From Cellulosimicrobium protaetiae (GTDB taxonomy: Bacteria > Actinomycetota > Actinomycetes > Actinomycetales > Cellulomonadaceae): a stretch of 64,000 bases of DNA. How positions within the stretch are numbered: the first letter of the stretch is position 1; the number at the start of each line of letters is the position of its first letter. Below the pieces are notes generated by a model. It ran no database searches and had not been told where the DNA came from. It saw only the letters and a program-made list of their open reading frames with translations. The stretch is from positions 1,426,001-1,490,000 of the forward strand of contig NZ_CP052757.1 of assembly GCF_009708005.2 (NCBI RefSeq). Direction: 5' to 3'. Of this stretch, positions 1 to 9,146 are shown piece after piece. Made by a program: the position numbers and the translations under genes.

Positions 1-1
1 G

Positions 2-625
2 GCCATGGGCCGCATCGGCGAGGTGGTCACGCGCACGTGGCAGGTCGCGCACGTCATGAAGGCGCGGCGCGGCGCGAGCCCCGGTGGCGCGCGCGGCCCC
101 GAGCTCCCTGCCGACAACCTGCGGGCCCGCCGTTACGTCGCGAAGTACACGATCAACCCGGCCGTCGCGCACGGGATCGACGCGTACGTCGGGTCGGTCG
201 AGCCGGGAAAGGTCGCGGACCTCGTGCTGTGGGAGCCGAAGTTCTTCGGGGTCCGGCCGAGCGTCGTCATGAAGGGCGGCGCGCTCGTGTGGGGCGCGCT
301 GGGCGACCCGAACGCGTCCATCCCGTCGCCGCAGCCCGTGCTCATGCGGCCCGCGCTCGCCGACGCGATCGGCGCCGACGTGTCCATGTCGTTCGTCTCG
401 CCCGCCGCGCTCGACGACGGTCTGGAGGAGCGGCTCGGGCTCGCCCGACAGCTCCTCCCCGTCGCGGACACGCGCGGCGTCGGCAAGGCGCAGATGAAGA
501 ACAACGACTACCTGCCGCAGATCGACATCGACCCGGAGTCCTTCGCGATCGAGGTCGACGGCGAGCTCGTCGTCCCCGCGCCCGCCGACCGGCTGCCGCT
601 CGCGCAGCTCTACTCGCTGTTCTGA
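2..625 (+). CDS. ureC: Urease subunit alpha, C-terminal part (cut by window edge)
   Basis: This is the C-terminal third of the nickel-dependent urease catalytic subunit, which hydrolyses urea to ammonia and carbamate in the cytoplasm. The reading frame is open from base 2, so about 207 residues are visible and the start lies outside the window. Diagnostic stretches include [19 protein letters not shown] at the very beginning, [17 protein letters not shown] with the conserved fold-closing segment, GKVADLVLW, and the C-terminal [10 protein letters not shown]. The active-site lysine and the metal-binding histidines would lie upstream of the window. The next gene, ureF, begins 3 bp after the stop, so the genes are almost certainly co-transcribed. 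Identification is secure; only the amino-terminal boundary is unknown. Confidence 0.96.
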   Translation, partial: AMGRIGEVVTRTWQVAHVMKARRGASPGGARGPELPADNLRARRYVAKYTINPAVAHGIDAYVGSVEPGKVADLVLWEPKFFGVRPSVVMKGGALVWGALGDPNASIPSPQPVLMRPALADAIGADVSMSFVSPAALDDGLEERLGLARQLLPVADTRGVGKAQMKNNDYLPQIDIDPESFAIEVDGELVVPAPADRLPLAQLYSLF

Positions 626-628
626 GCC

Positions 629-1564
629 ATGAGCGAGACGCCCGAGGTCGACGGGGAGGGGCGCGCGGAGCTCATGCTCGCGCTGCTCGCCGACGCGCGC
701 CTGCCCACCGGCGGGCACACGCAGTCCGCGGGCCTCGAACCCGCGCTGCGAGCGGGCATGCCCGCGGCGCGCGTGCCCGACTACGTGCGCGCGCGCCTCG
801 CCACGGTCACGCGCGTCGAGGCGGCCACGGCGGTCGTCGCGCGGCACGTCGCGCTCGCGGCCGGTCCCGTGCCCGACGGCGCGGGGTGGCCTCCCGCGGG
901 TGGCGCGCCGTCCGCGGTGCGTGACGGCGTGACGCCCGGCGGCGTGGTGTCCGCGGCGCACGACCTCGCCGACACGTGGCTCGCCTGGACGGCCCGGACA
1001 CCGTCGCCCGCGCTGCGCGAGACGTCGCAGCGGCTGGGGCGCGGTTCTCTGCGGCTGCTGCGCCGCCTGTGGGCAGGGCATCCCGCGGTCGCCGCGCTGG
1101 ACGAGGCGGCGGTGCTCGTCGCCGACGCGCGCCGCGCCGACGCGCGCCGCGCCGACGGGTCACCCGACCCGGGCGCGGGCACCACGTCGTCCGAGCGAGC
1201 GCCGTCGGGCACCGGACCAGGTCCGGGTGGCCGGGCGGTGGCCGGCCGCCGGGGGCCGCAGCCTCCGCGACCGGTCGTGCTCGGCGTGACCGCCGCGTGC
1301 GCAGGGCTGTCCGCGCTCCAGGTCGCGCGTCTCGTCGGGTACGAGGACGTGCAGACCGTCGCAGCGGCGACGCTCAAGCTCGAGCCCGTCGACCCGGTCG
1401 TCGCGACGGGCTGGGTCGTGGCCGCTCATCCGGCGATCGACGCGCTCGCCCACGACGTCGCCGACCTGACCGACCCCCGCGCGATCCCCGCGCACGGCGC
1501 ACCGCTCGTCGAGCAGTGGGCCGAGATCCACGCCCGCACCACCGAGAGGCTGTTCAGTGCCTGA
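629..1564 (+). CDS. ureF: Urease accessory protein UreF
   Basis: UreF acts with UreD and UreG in the chaperone complex that delivers nickel and CO2 to apo-urease. The N-terminal [22 protein letters not shown] matches the family's LxDxxfPxGgfshS-like start, and later segments such as [20 protein letters not shown] are typical. At 311 aa it is longer than usual (about 210-230 aa). Much of the excess is a Pro/Gly/Arg/Ala-rich insertion around residues 160-215, beginning with repeated ADARR units encoded by a 15-bp direct repeat near 1123-1155. The insertion sits between predicted helices and is probably a surface loop. The ATG at 629 follows ureC by 3 bp. The stop overlaps the ureG GTG start by 8 bp, which implies translational coupling. 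Confidence 0.9.
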   Translation: MSETPEVDGEGRAELMLALLADARLPTGGHTQSAGLEPALRAGMPAARVPDYVRARLATVTRVEAATAVVARHVALAAGPVPDGAGWPPAGGAPSAVRDGVTPGGVVSAAHDLADTWLAWTARTPSPALRETSQRLGRGSLRLLRRLWAGHPAVAALDEAAVLVADARRADARRADGSPDPGAGTTSSERAPSGTGPGPGGRAVAGRRGPQPPRPVVLGVTAACAGLSALQVARLVGYEDVQTVAAATLKLEPVDPVVATGWVVAAHPAIDALAHDVADLTDPRAIPAHGAPLVEQWAEIHARTTERLFSA

Positions 1565-2378
1565 CACCCTGCCTGACCACCAGGCCACCCAGAACCCCAC
1601 CCGCTCCCTGCGCCTCGGCGTCGCGGGACCCGTCGGCACGGGCAAGAGCTCGCTCATCGCGCTCCTGTGCCGCGAGCTGTCCGGCGTCCTGCAGCTCGGC
1701 GTCATCACCAACGACATCTACACCGACGAGGACGCGCGGTTCCTGCGCTCCGCGGGCGTGCTCGACCCCGAGCGCATCCGCGCCGTCGAGACGGGCGCGT
1801 GCCCCCACACCGCGATCCGCGACGACGTGACCGCCAACCTGCTCGCCGTCGAAGACCTCGAGGAGGACTTCGCGCCGCTCGACGTCGTGCTCGTCGAGTC
1901 GGGCGGCGACAACCTCACGGCGACGTTCTCCCCGGCGCTGGTCGACGCGCAGATCTTCGTGCTCGACGTCGCGGGTGGCGGCGACGTCGCGCGCAAGGGT
2001 GGGCCGGGCATCGCCCGGGCCGACCTGCTCGTCGTCAACAAGACCGACCTCGCGCCGTACGTGGGCGTCGACGTGCCGCGGATGGTCCTCGACGCGACCG
2101 CCGCGCGCGACGGAGCCCCGGTGCTCGCCCTCTCGCGCCTCGACCGCGAGTCGATCGACGCGCTCACCACGTGGGTGCAGACCCTGCTCGTCGCGCACCG
2201 AGCGGGTGCGCACGTGCCGCAGGACCCCGGTCCGATGGCGCCGCACTTCCACGCGGACGAGGAGGGCAACGGGTTCCTCCACACGCACGACGAGGGCGAC
2301 GGGTCGCACGACCACCCGCACGACCACCCGCACGGTGACGTGCCCGCGGAGCCTGCGGCCGCCGTCGGGCGCGACTGA
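1557..2378 (+). CDS. ureG: Urease accessory GTPase UreG with C-terminal His-rich tail
   Basis: UreG is the SIMIBI-class GTPase that drives nickel insertion into urease. Visible motifs are the P-loop GPVGTGKSS (Lys30), the metal-binding CPH in [19 protein letters not shown], and the NKTD guanine-specificity motif. The core is the usual size, but the protein is 273 aa because of a roughly 60-residue tail rich in His and Asp (for example [11 protein letters not shown] and [11 protein letters not shown]). In many actinobacteria and plants such a metal-binding stretch is at the N-terminus of UreG; here it is C-terminal. No ureE lies between ureC and ureF, so the tail may take over nickel storage or donation (inference). 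The GTG start at 1557 lies inside the end of ureF. Confidence 0.95.
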   Translation: MPDTLPDHQATQNPTRSLRLGVAGPVGTGKSSLIALLCRELSGVLQLGVITNDIYTDEDARFLRSAGVLDPERIRAVETGACPHTAIRDDVTANLLAVEDLEEDFAPLDVVLVESGGDNLTATFSPALVDAQIFVLDVAGGGDVARKGGPGIARADLLVVNKTDLAPYVGVDVPRMVLDATAARDGAPVLALSRLDRESIDALTTWVQTLLVAHRAGAHVPQDPGPMAPHFHADEEGNGFLHTHDEGDGSHDHPHDHPHGDVPAEPAAAVGRD

Positions 2379-2423
2379 CCCAGGACGACGCAGAGGACGA
2401 GGGCGAGGACGACGGAGGCGCTG

Positions 2424-3413
2424 GTGGACGACCTGACGCGCGTCGGCGCGTACCGGGAGGCGGGCCGCGTGCGGTGCGACCTGCGGCCCGGCGCGCTGTC
2501 CCCGCGCGTGCTGTCCACGGGTCGCCGCACGGCCCGGGTCGCGCTCGTCGCGACGCGCGCGCTGCTCCTCGGCGGCGACCACGTGCGCATCGAGGTGCAC
2601 GTGGGGGAGGGCGTCGAGCTCGAGCTCGTCGAGGTGTCGGGCACGGTCGCGTACGCGGGGCGCGGCCGGTCGGCGTCGTGGGACGTGGAGGTGCGGGTCG
2701 ACGCCGGAGCGCTCCTCGTGTGGGACGCGCTGCCGTTCGTCGTCGCGGACGGGGCCGACGTCGAGCGCACCACGCGCGTGTCGCTCGCCGACGGCGGGAC
2801 ACAGGGTGATCGGGGCGTCGCGCTGCTGCGCGAGACGCTCGTCCTGGGCCGCACGGGCGAGGTGGGCGGCCGGCTGCGGTCGCGCACGCGCGTCGACCTG
2901 TCGGGACCTGTCGCCCCGCGGATCCTCGGCGGTGTCGGCGGGACCGGTGAGTCCGCGCCGCCGGGAGGGTCGAGACGCGCATGGCAGGAAGACCCGACGC
3001 GGCCGGAGCGCGTGCGCGAGCTCTTCGTCGAGGACCTCGACCTCGCCGACGACCGGACGCTGCCCGGGATCCTCGGCGAGTCCCGGGTCGTCGACTCGGC
3101 GCTGTGCCTCGGCGCCCGGCCGCCCGCGACCGCCTCGGAACCGCCCTCGACCTCGGCGCCGTCCCGCCCAGGTCCGCCCGCGCTCACCGGACCCCTGCGG
3201 CTGGACCTCGACGGACCCGGCGTGATCGCCCGCCACCTCGGCGCGAGCACCCACGACGCCGGGATCGACGCCGTCGTCGCGGCCTGGACGACGGCGGCGC
3301 GCGCCGCCCGAGTCACGGACCCGCCCGGTGCCGCGCCGCCGCCCGCCCGCGGTGCGCCGTCGACCGCCGACCTCCCCGAGACCCGCACGACACTGCTGAC
3401 GACAGGAGCCTGA
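2424..3413 (+). CDS. ureD: Urease accessory protein UreD (UreH)
   Basis: UreD is the urease scaffold that binds apo-urease and recruits UreF-UreG for nickel loading. The segments LSTGRRTARVALVATRALLLGGD, LELVEVSGTVAY, LVWDALPFVVADGAD and LRETLVLGRTGEVGG follow the UreD pattern of a beta-sandwich protein. Length (329 aa) is at the upper end for the family, with a variable C-terminus rich in Pro and Ala. The GTG start at 2424 is supported by a GGAGG at 2414-2418 with a 5-nt gap. It follows ureG by 45 bp and precedes the nickel transporter gene by a single base, so it belongs to the same urease operon. Confidence 0.88.
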   Translation: MDDLTRVGAYREAGRVRCDLRPGALSPRVLSTGRRTARVALVATRALLLGGDHVRIEVHVGEGVELELVEVSGTVAYAGRGRSASWDVEVRVDAGALLVWDALPFVVADGADVERTTRVSLADGGTQGDRGVALLRETLVLGRTGEVGGRLRSRTRVDLSGPVAPRILGGVGGTGESAPPGGSRRAWQEDPTRPERVRELFVEDLDLADDRTLPGILGESRVVDSALCLGARPPATASEPPSTSAPSRPGPPALTGPLRLDLDGPGVIARHLGASTHDAGIDAVVAAWTTAARAARVTDPPGAAPPPARGAPSTADLPETRTTLLTTGA

Positions 3414-3414
3414 C

Positions 3415-4455
3415 ATGCACGTCCCCGACCACTTCCTGAACGACCCCACGTCGGCGACGACCGCCGTCGTCTCCCTCGCTGCCGTCGGCTACGCCGCCTA
3501 CCGGGCGCGCGAGGACCTCACCCCGCGTCGCGTCGCGCTCACGGCCGCGACGACCGGGTTCGTCTTCGCCGTGCAGATGCTCAACTACCCGGTCGCCGCC
3601 GGCACGAGCGGGCACCTCATGGGCGGGGCGCTCGCGGCCGCGCTCGTCGGGCCGTGGCTCGGCGTGCTGTCCGTGACGCTCGTGCTGCTCGTCCAGGCGC
3701 TCGTGTTCGCCGACGGCGGGCTCACCGCGCTGGGCACGAACGTGCTGCTCATGGCGGTGGTCGGGACGCTCGTCGGCTGGGCCGTGACCCGCGGGGTGCT
3801 GCGGCTGACGCGCGGCCGGTGGTCGCCCGCGGCAGCGGGAGCGGGGGCGCTCGCGAGCGTGCCCGTGTCGGCGGCGGTGTTCGCCGGGCTGTTCGCCGTC
3901 GGCGGGACGGTCCCGGTCCCGGTGGGCGAGCTCGTCGGCCAGATGCTCTCCGTGCACGCGGTGATCGGGCTCGGCGAGGCGCTCATCACGGCCGGGGTCG
4001 TCGGGCTCGTGCTCGCCGTCGCCCCGGGCGTCGCGGCGATCGAGGACGTGGCTCGCTCCGCGGCGAGCGGCGCCGTCGTGCCCGCCCAGACCTCGCCGGG
4101 CGCAGCCGTCTCGCCTCGCCCTGGCTCTCCTGCTGCCGCGTCCGTCGGTGCGGTGCGTCGCGCCGTGCTCGCGCTCGGGTCGGGCGCGCTGCTCGCGGCG
4201 GTCGTCGTGTCCTCGTTCGCGGCGGCCACCCCGGACGGCCTCGAGGCGACGGCCGAGTCGGTCGGCTTCGCGGACGCGGCCCGCGACCACGCGTTCGCGG
4301 GGATGCCGCTCGCCGACTACGGCGAGGCCGGCGGGATCTTCGTCGGCGTCGCGGGCCTCGTCGGCGTGGCCCTCGTCGTCGCCCTCGCCGCGGCGCTGAC
4401 GATCGCGCTCCTGCGTACCCGGGGGAGGGCAGCCACCGCGACCGTCCGACCGTGA
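3415..4455 (+). CDS. Nickel ECF-transporter membrane component, NikM-NikN fusion (CbiMN-like)
   Basis: This is an integral membrane protein for nickel (or cobalt) uptake. The N-terminus MHVPDHFLND and the segments FAVQMLNYPVAAGTSGHLMGG and TALGTNVLLMAVVG are hallmarks of CbiM/NikM S-components, in which the N-terminal His takes part in metal coordination. About residues 235-346 contain TPDGLEATAESVGF followed by a final hydrophobic helix. This is the PDGLE domain of NikN/CbiN, fused here to NikM. Its location at the end of the urease operon makes nickel the likely ion. The usual partners (NikQ transmembrane protein and NikO ATPase) do not follow and must be encoded elsewhere if the transporter works as a full ECF complex. 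Start ATG 3415 lies one base after the ureD stop. Confidence 0.87.
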   Translation: MHVPDHFLNDPTSATTAVVSLAAVGYAAYRAREDLTPRRVALTAATTGFVFAVQMLNYPVAAGTSGHLMGGALAAALVGPWLGVLSVTLVLLVQALVFADGGLTALGTNVLLMAVVGTLVGWAVTRGVLRLTRGRWSPAAAGAGALASVPVSAAVFAGLFAVGGTVPVPVGELVGQMLSVHAVIGLGEALITAGVVGLVLAVAPGVAAIEDVARSAASGAVVPAQTSPGAAVSPRPGSPAAASVGAVRRAVLALGSGALLAAVVVSSFAAATPDGLEATAESVGFADAARDHAFAGMPLADYGEAGGIFVGVAGLVGVALVVALAAALTIALLRTRGRAATATVRP

Positions 4456-4477
4456 CCGGCGCGTGACCCGCGGCGCC

Positions 4478-4483
4478 TACGCT
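4478..4483 (+). promoter_or_regulatory. Candidate -10 hexamer of a leaderless promoter
   Basis: TACGCT fits the actinobacterial -10 pattern TAnnnT and ends 7 bases before the GTG at 4491. A transcript starting the usual 6-7 bases downstream would begin at or next to the start codon, giving a leaderless mRNA. No good ribosome binding site precedes the GTG, which agrees with this. A -35 element is not obvious. Confidence 0.4.
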
Positions 4484-4490
4484 TGCGCCC

Positions 4491-7400
4491 GTGCACGACG
4501 ACGTCGCCCCTCGCCGACCCTGGTACGCCGCGGCAGCGGTCGCGGTCCTCCTCGCGACCGGGCTCGGCGTCGCCGCCGGGCTGGGCGACGTCCTCGCCGT
4601 CGAGGCGGAGCCGGCGGTCGCCGCGCCCGAGGAACCGGCCGCCGCACCACGGACGCCTGTCGCGGAGGTGCCCCCGGTGTCGGTCGTCGCGCTGCCCGAC
4701 GACAGCCTCAGGCTGTCGCTCGCGGCCGACGCGCTCGTCGCCGCGCTCGCCGGCCGTGGGCGCGACGCCGAGGCGCGGCGGGGCGCCGGGGGAGCGGGCG
4801 ACGGCGGCGCGGCGGCCGGTGAGCTGCGCGTCGTGACCGGCGTCGACCTCGGTTCGGACGACCCCGAGGCGTACCGCGTGACGGTCGTCGCGGACGGCTG
4901 GCGCCTCGAGGCGGCTGATCCTGCCGGCGCCGCGCACGGTCTGTACGAGGTCGCGGACCGCGTGCGCACGGGCCGGGTGGCGCTCCCCGCCGGGGCCGGG
5001 GACCCGCAGGACGGCGCGGTGCGCGAGCCCGCGCTCGGCATGCGGCTCGTCGACAAGGGGGCGACCGGCATCGAGCCGGACGCGCAGGGGTGGCGCGAGG
5101 GCGATCCTTACTCGCACAACGGGGGGTCGTTCGCCGACGCGATCCTCTCGGAGGCCCCCTACGTGGACGACGCCGCGCTCGCCGACGACGCGGCGGACCT
5201 CCGGGGCTACGTGGCGACCCAGCTCGCGCAGGGGTTCAACGGGGTCGTCGTCCCGGGGTTCCTGGAGTACGTCACGTTCGACGGGGTGGGCGACGGGCAC
5301 GGCGTCTACCCCGTGGGCGACGAGCACCTCGACCGCGCGCTCGCGATGCGCGAGGGGTTCGGCCCGCTGTGGGAGGACACGGACGAGGCGGGCATGGACG
5401 TCTACCTCCAGACCGACATGCTCATGCTCAGCACGCCGCTGCGGGACTACCTCGACGGACGCGGGCTGGACGTGCACGACCCCGAGCTCTGGGACGTGTA
5501 CGCCGCCGGCCTCGACGAGCTGTTCACCGCGATGCCCGCGGTCGACGGGATCATGGTCCGCATCGGGGAGGCCGGCCGGATCTACGACCTGCCCGGCTGG
5601 GACTACTGGTCCGAGCTCGCGGTCACGGACGAGGAGGCGGTCCGGGCCATGCTCGGGGCGTTCACGCGCGTCGCCGAGGAGCACGGCAAGGACGTCATCT
5701 TCCGGTCGTGGACGGTCGGTGTCGGCGCCGTCGGCGACCTGCACACGAACCCCGAGTCGTACGAGAGCGTGCTCGCCGGCATCGACTCGCCGTCGCTCGT
5801 CGTGTCCACGAAGCACGTCGCCGGCGACTTCTACTCGTGGTTGCCGCTCAACCCGACGCTGGAGGTCGGGACGCAGCGCCGCATCGTCGAGCTCCAGTCG
5901 CGGCGCGAGTTCGAGGGCTTCGGCGCGCTGCCCAACGACCTCGCGCCCGCCTACGCCGCGGCGCTCGACCACTACCTCGCCGCGAACCCGGGCGTCGAGG
6001 GCGTGTGGGCGTGGGCGCAGGACGGCGGTCCGTGGAAGGCCGGGCCCATGAGCCTGTACCGCAAGTCCGGGTTCTGGCAGCTCTACGACCTCAACACGTA
6101 CGCCGCGGCCCGCCTGGCCGTCGACCCGGGCACGGATCCCGGGGAGATCACCGCCTCCTGGGCGCGGGCGACGTTCTCGGACGACCCGGCGACCGTCGCG
6201 GCGGTCGGGGAGGCGATGGCCCGCTCGCGCGACGCCGTGCGGCAGGGGCTGTACATCGAGCCGTTCGCGGAGAACCGGGTGCGGGCGCTCGGGCTCGAGC
6301 CCCCGCCGATGATGTGGATCTTCGAGTGGGACATCGTCTCCGGCGACGCCGCGGCGCTCGACTCGATCTCGTCGATCGTGGGCACCGACCCGGAAGACGT
6401 CGAGGCGGCCGTCGCCGAGGGGCGCGGCGCGGTGGAGACCGTCGAGGAGATGCGCGCGCTGGTCGACGGCACGGACCCGGCGACGTGGCGCGACGACGGG
6501 CTGCGGACACAGCTCCTCGACGCGATCGACTACGAGGTCGACCTCTTCACCGTGCTCGCCGACTACCGCGAGGTCGTGCTCCAGCACGGGCGGTGGCTCG
6601 CGACCGGTGACGGCGCGGCCCGCGCCGCGTGGGACGACGCCCGGGTCCGCTTCGAGGCGTCCCGGTCCGCGCACGTCGAGCAGTACGGGGACGACCTCTA
6701 CCTGCCCGCGTACACGTTCACCGCCGCCGACCTCGGCCTGGAGCGCGCCGGGCGGGACCTGCCCGCCGCGTGGGCCGCACGGGCGCTCGGCGTCCTGCTC
6801 GTCGCCGCGCTGCTCCTGGGCACCGCACCCGGGCAGCGCCTCCTCGCGCGGCTCGGCCGTCGCCGGCCGTCCGGTGACCCAGGCCCGGCCGGGCCGGTCG
6901 CCGGCGGTCTCGCCCTGCGCGCGCTGTGGCTCGGCGCGACCCGCCCGTGGCGCGTCGCCGCCGCCGTGACCGGCGCCGGACGAGCCGACCGCGTCGTCCT
7001 GCTGGTGCTGCCCGTGGTAGCCGTCGTGCTCAGCCGCGTCGTGTACACCTGGGCGCTCTCCTGGGTGCACCTCGCTCTCGTGCTCGGGGCGTGGGCGCTG
7101 TTCGTCGGCGTCCTGCGGCTGGTCGCCGGGAGGCGCGGCTCCCTCGCGCTCGCGGGCGCGGTCGGCGGCGCGGCGGTCCTGCGCACGGTCCTGCTGCTCG
7201 GGGCGCTCGTGCCGACGGGCCCCGGTGGGTACTGGTACGGGCTCTGGGCGGAGCCCGGCGCGCGGACGGCGTACGTGACGCTCGCGACGGCGGCGTTCGG
7301 GTGGGTCCTCGTCGCGGCGTGGTTCGCGCTGCGCTCGCTCGGCGCCGGGGTCCTGGCAGCGACGGGCCGAGTCCTCGTGGCGGTCGCGGCGCCGCTCGTC

Positions 7401-7625
7401 GTCGGTGGTGCGGTGGTGGCCTGGGTCGGGCTGGAGCACACGCTGACGGCCTGGAACGACCAGATGATGATCCTGCCGTGGGGGCTGTCGAGGATCCTCG
7501 GCCTCACCGTCCACCTGGGCATCCCCGCGGACCTCCCGGTCCTGGTCGCCGCGGCGGGCCTGGTGGTCGGCGGCGTCGGGGTACTGGCCTGGTGGCTCGG
7601 CCGACGGGTGCCCGGCGCCGCGTGA
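4491..7625 (+). CDS. Membrane-anchored alpha-glucuronidase-like glycoside hydrolase with polytopic C-terminus
   Basis: A 1044-aa protein with an N-terminal membrane segment (about residues 12-33), a Pro/Ala-rich linker and a small domain ending in AYRVTVVADGWRLEAADPAGAAHGLYEV. That small domain is the GH20/GH67-type domain preceding a TIM barrel. The barrel region (about 185-560) contains MDVYLQTDMLMLSTPL, VDGIMVRIGEAGRIYDLPGWDYW and GVWAWAQDGGPW. It resembles alpha-glucuronidase-type enzymes (GH67), although I cannot assign catalytic residues. From about residue 765 the protein becomes hydrophobic with roughly seven or eight transmembrane helices, an unusual addition for such an enzyme. The catalytic part is predicted to be extracytoplasmic. 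It splits the urease and urt gene groups without an obvious functional link. The GTG start has a leaderless-type -10 immediately upstream. Substrate and even hydrolase activity are uncertain. Confidence 0.6.
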   Translation: MHDDVAPRRPWYAAAAVAVLLATGLGVAAGLGDVLAVEAEPAVAAPEEPAAAPRTPVAEVPPVSVVALPDDSLRLSLAADALVAALAGRGRDAEARRGAGGAGDGGAAAGELRVVTGVDLGSDDPEAYRVTVVADGWRLEAADPAGAAHGLYEVADRVRTGRVALPAGAGDPQDGAVREPALGMRLVDKGATGIEPDAQGWREGDPYSHNGGSFADAILSEAPYVDDAALADDAADLRGYVATQLAQGFNGVVVPGFLEYVTFDGVGDGHGVYPVGDEHLDRALAMREGFGPLWEDTDEAGMDVYLQTDMLMLSTPLRDYLDGRGLDVHDPELWDVYAAGLDELFTAMPAVDGIMVRIGEAGRIYDLPGWDYWSELAVTDEEAVRAMLGAFTRVAEEHGKDVIFRSWTVGVGAVGDLHTNPESYESVLAGIDSPSLVVSTKHVAGDFYSWLPLNPTLEVGTQRRIVELQSRREFEGFGALPNDLAPAYAAALDHYLAANPGVEGVWAWAQDGGPWKAGPMSLYRKSGFWQLYDLNTYAAARLAVDPGTDPGEITASWARATFSDDPATVAAVGEAMARSRDAVRQGLYIEPFAENRVRALGLEPPPMMWIFEWDIVSGDAAALDSISSIVGTDPEDVEAAVAEGRGAVETVEEMRALVDGTDPATWRDDGLRTQLLDAIDYEVDLFTVLADYREVVLQHGRWLATGDGAARAAWDDARVRFEASRSAHVEQYGDDLYLPAYTFTAADLGLERAGRDLPAAWAARALGVLLVAALLLGTAPGQRLLARLGRRRPSGDPGPAGPVAGGLALRALWLGATRPWRVAAAVTGAGRADRVVLLVLPVVAVVLSRVVYTWALSWVHLALVLGAWALFVGVLRLVAGRRGSLALAGAVGGAAVLRTVLLLGALVPTGPGGYWYGLWAEPGARTAYVTLATAAFGWVLVAAWFALRSLGAGVLAATGRVLVAVAAPLVVGGAVVAWVGLEHTLTAWNDQMMILPWGLSRILGLTVHLGIPADLPVLVAAAGLVVGGVGVLAWWLGRRVPGAA

Positions 7626-7697
7626 CCGAATCGTGACCGCGTGACACGCGCCGTTAACAGCACGGGCAGATCGGGCGAAACACGGCGTCACTAGCGT
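7622..7697 (+). promoter_or_regulatory. urtA promoter with GlnR-like operator
   Basis: The 223-bp gap before urtA begins with GTGAC at 7622 and 7633 (11 bp apart), GTGAC at 7641, GTTAAC at 7653-7658 and GAAAC at 7677-7681. A -10 hexamer TAGCGT follows at 7692-7697. The 15 bases at 7671-7685 (TCGGGCGAAACACGG) recur exactly upstream of the urea carboxylase gene, at the same distance from its -10. The arrangement resembles actinobacterial GlnR boxes (gTnAC-n6-GaAAC repeats), which activate nitrogen genes. GTTAAC is one base off the 11-bp lattice here. Regulator identity is inference. Confidence 0.55.
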
Positions 7698-7731
7698 CGA
7701 CATCAGTGGGCACCCCCACGGGCACATGAAC

Positions 7732-7737
7732 GTATAC
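7732..7737. promoter_or_regulatory. GTATAC core, possible GntR/FCD operator in the urtA leader
   Basis: GTATAC within CGTATACATG lies about 40 bp downstream of the -10, inside the predicted 5' leader of urtA. The urea carboxylase leader has a longer palindrome with the same core at 14069-14074. FCD-type GntR regulators often bind TGTATACA-like palindromes, and such a regulator gene lies between the two operons. The rest of the leader up to the ribosome site GAAAGGA (7837-7843) shows nothing else I can name. Confidence 0.35.
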
Positions 7738-7848
7738 ATGCCTGTACCCGGTGCTCCCGGCGAGCGACCGCCTGCCCGGCGGCCGCCGGCCTCCTGCTGA
7801 GAAACCTGCGGAGAACTCCGCTGTGCGAACCTCGCTGAAAGGACTCTC

Positions 7849-9114
7849 GTGACACCTTCACGCGCCACGACCCGTCTCGCCCCGGCCGCCGCTCTCGTCG
7901 CACTCGCGCTCACGCTCACCGCGTGCGGCGCGAAGACGGAGACCGGCGACGGCGCGAGCGCCGCGACCAGCGCCGCAGAGAGCTGCGTCGACACCTCCGG
8001 CGACACCGTCAAGATCGGCTTCCTCAACTCGCTCTCCGGCACCATGGCGATCTCCGAGCAGACCGTCGCCGACTCGCTCGCCCTCGCGGCGGAGGAGATC
8101 AACGCCGACGGCGGCGTGCTCGGCAAGCAGCTCGAGATCGTCCAGGAGGACGGCCAGTCCGAGCCCACCGTCTTCGCGGAGAAGGCGGAGAAGCTCATCA
8201 CGAGCGACTGCGTCGCCGCGGTGTTCGGCGGCTGGACGTCCGCGTCGCGCAAGGCGATGCTCCCCGTCTTCGAGGCCCAGGACTCGCTGCTCTTCTACCC
8301 GGTCCAGTACGAGGGCCTGGAGTCGTCGCCCAACATCTTCTACACCGGCGCGACGACCAACCAGCAGATCGTCCCCGCGCTCGACTACCTCAAGGAGCAG
8401 GGCGTCGAGTCGATCTTCCTCGTCGGCTCCGACTACGTCTTCCCGCGCACGGCGAACAAGATCATCAACGCCTACGCGGAGGCCAACGGCATCGAGGTCC
8501 TCGGCGAGGAGTACGCGCCCCTGGGCCACACCGACTTCTCCACCATCGTCAACAAGGTGAAGTCCGCCGGCGCCGACGCCGTGTTCAACACGCTCAACGG
8601 CGACTCCAACGTCGCGTACTTCAAGGAGTACAAGAACGCGGGCCTCGGCCCGGACACGATGCCCGTCGTGTCGGTGTCGATCGCCGAGGAGGAGGTCGGC
8701 GGCGTCGGCGTCGAGAACGTCGAGGGCCAGCTCACCGCCTGGAACTACTACCAGACCATCGACAGCCCCGAGAACACGACGTTCGTCGAGGCGTTCCAGG
8801 CGAAGTACGGCGACGACCGCGTGACGTCCGACCCCATGGAGGCGGCGTACACGTCGCTGTACCTGTGGAAGGGCATGGTCGAGAAGGCGGAGTCGTTCGC
8901 CGTCGCCGACGTCCAGGAGGCCGCCGACGGTGTGACCTTCGACGCGCCGGAGGGCTCCGTCACCGTGAACGGCGACAACCACCACATCGCCAAGACCGCG
9001 CTCATCGGCAAGATCGGCCCCGACGGCCTCATCTACACCGAGTGGAGCTCGGGCGAGCCGATCGAGCCCGACCCGTACCTCGAGGGCTACGACTGGGCCG
9101 AGGGCCTCTCGTAG
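7849..9114 (+). CDS. urtA: Urea ABC transporter substrate-binding lipoprotein UrtA
   Basis: This is the extracellular binding protein of the high-affinity urea importer. The 421-aa precursor has a lipoprotein signal with a lipobox ending TLTAC (Cys26), then a short linker and a Peripla_BP type I domain. Segments typical of UrtA/FmdD (amide or urea binding) are [70 protein letters not shown] and [14 protein letters not shown]. The GTG start at 7849 has GAAAGGA five bases upstream. It heads urtABCDE. A 257-bp gap with a hairpin and a long inverted repeat separates it from urtB, which fits higher expression of the binding protein than of the permease genes. Confidence 0.95.
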   Translation: MTPSRATTRLAPAAALVALALTLTACGAKTETGDGASAATSAAESCVDTSGDTVKIGFLNSLSGTMAISEQTVADSLALAAEEINADGGVLGKQLEIVQEDGQSEPTVFAEKAEKLITSDCVAAVFGGWTSASRKAMLPVFEAQDSLLFYPVQYEGLESSPNIFYTGATTNQQIVPALDYLKEQGVESIFLVGSDYVFPRTANKIINAYAEANGIEVLGEEYAPLGHTDFSTIVNKVKSAGADAVFNTLNGDSNVAYFKEYKNAGLGPDTMPVVSVSIAEEEVGGVGVENVEGQLTAWNYYQTIDSPENTTFVEAFQAKYGDDRVTSDPMEAAYTSLYLWKGMVEKAESFAVADVQEAADGVTFDAPEGSVTVNGDNHHIAKTALIGKIGPDGLIYTEWSSGEPIEPDPYLEGYDWAEGLS

Positions 9115-9124
9115 TGGGGGAGCT

Positions 9125-9146
9125 CCGCCGGGTGTGAGCCCGGCGG
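9125..9146 (+). terminator. Stem-loop just after urtA (attenuator candidate)
   Basis: Eight perfect base pairs (CCGCCGGG at 9125-9132 with CCCGGCGG at 9139-9146) enclose a 6-nt loop, 11 bp after the urtA stop. There is no U-run. Such GC-only hairpins often stabilise the 3' end of a binding-protein mRNA or reduce read-through. The 3' arm overlaps the left arm of the larger inverted repeat at 9142-9170, so the two structures compete. Confidence 0.5.

Noticed and set aside
4317-8252. Minus-strand open frame of 1311 codons across the glycosidase-like gene
   Set aside because: It overlaps three plus-strand features including the urtA promoter and signal peptide; composition is that of a shadow frame.
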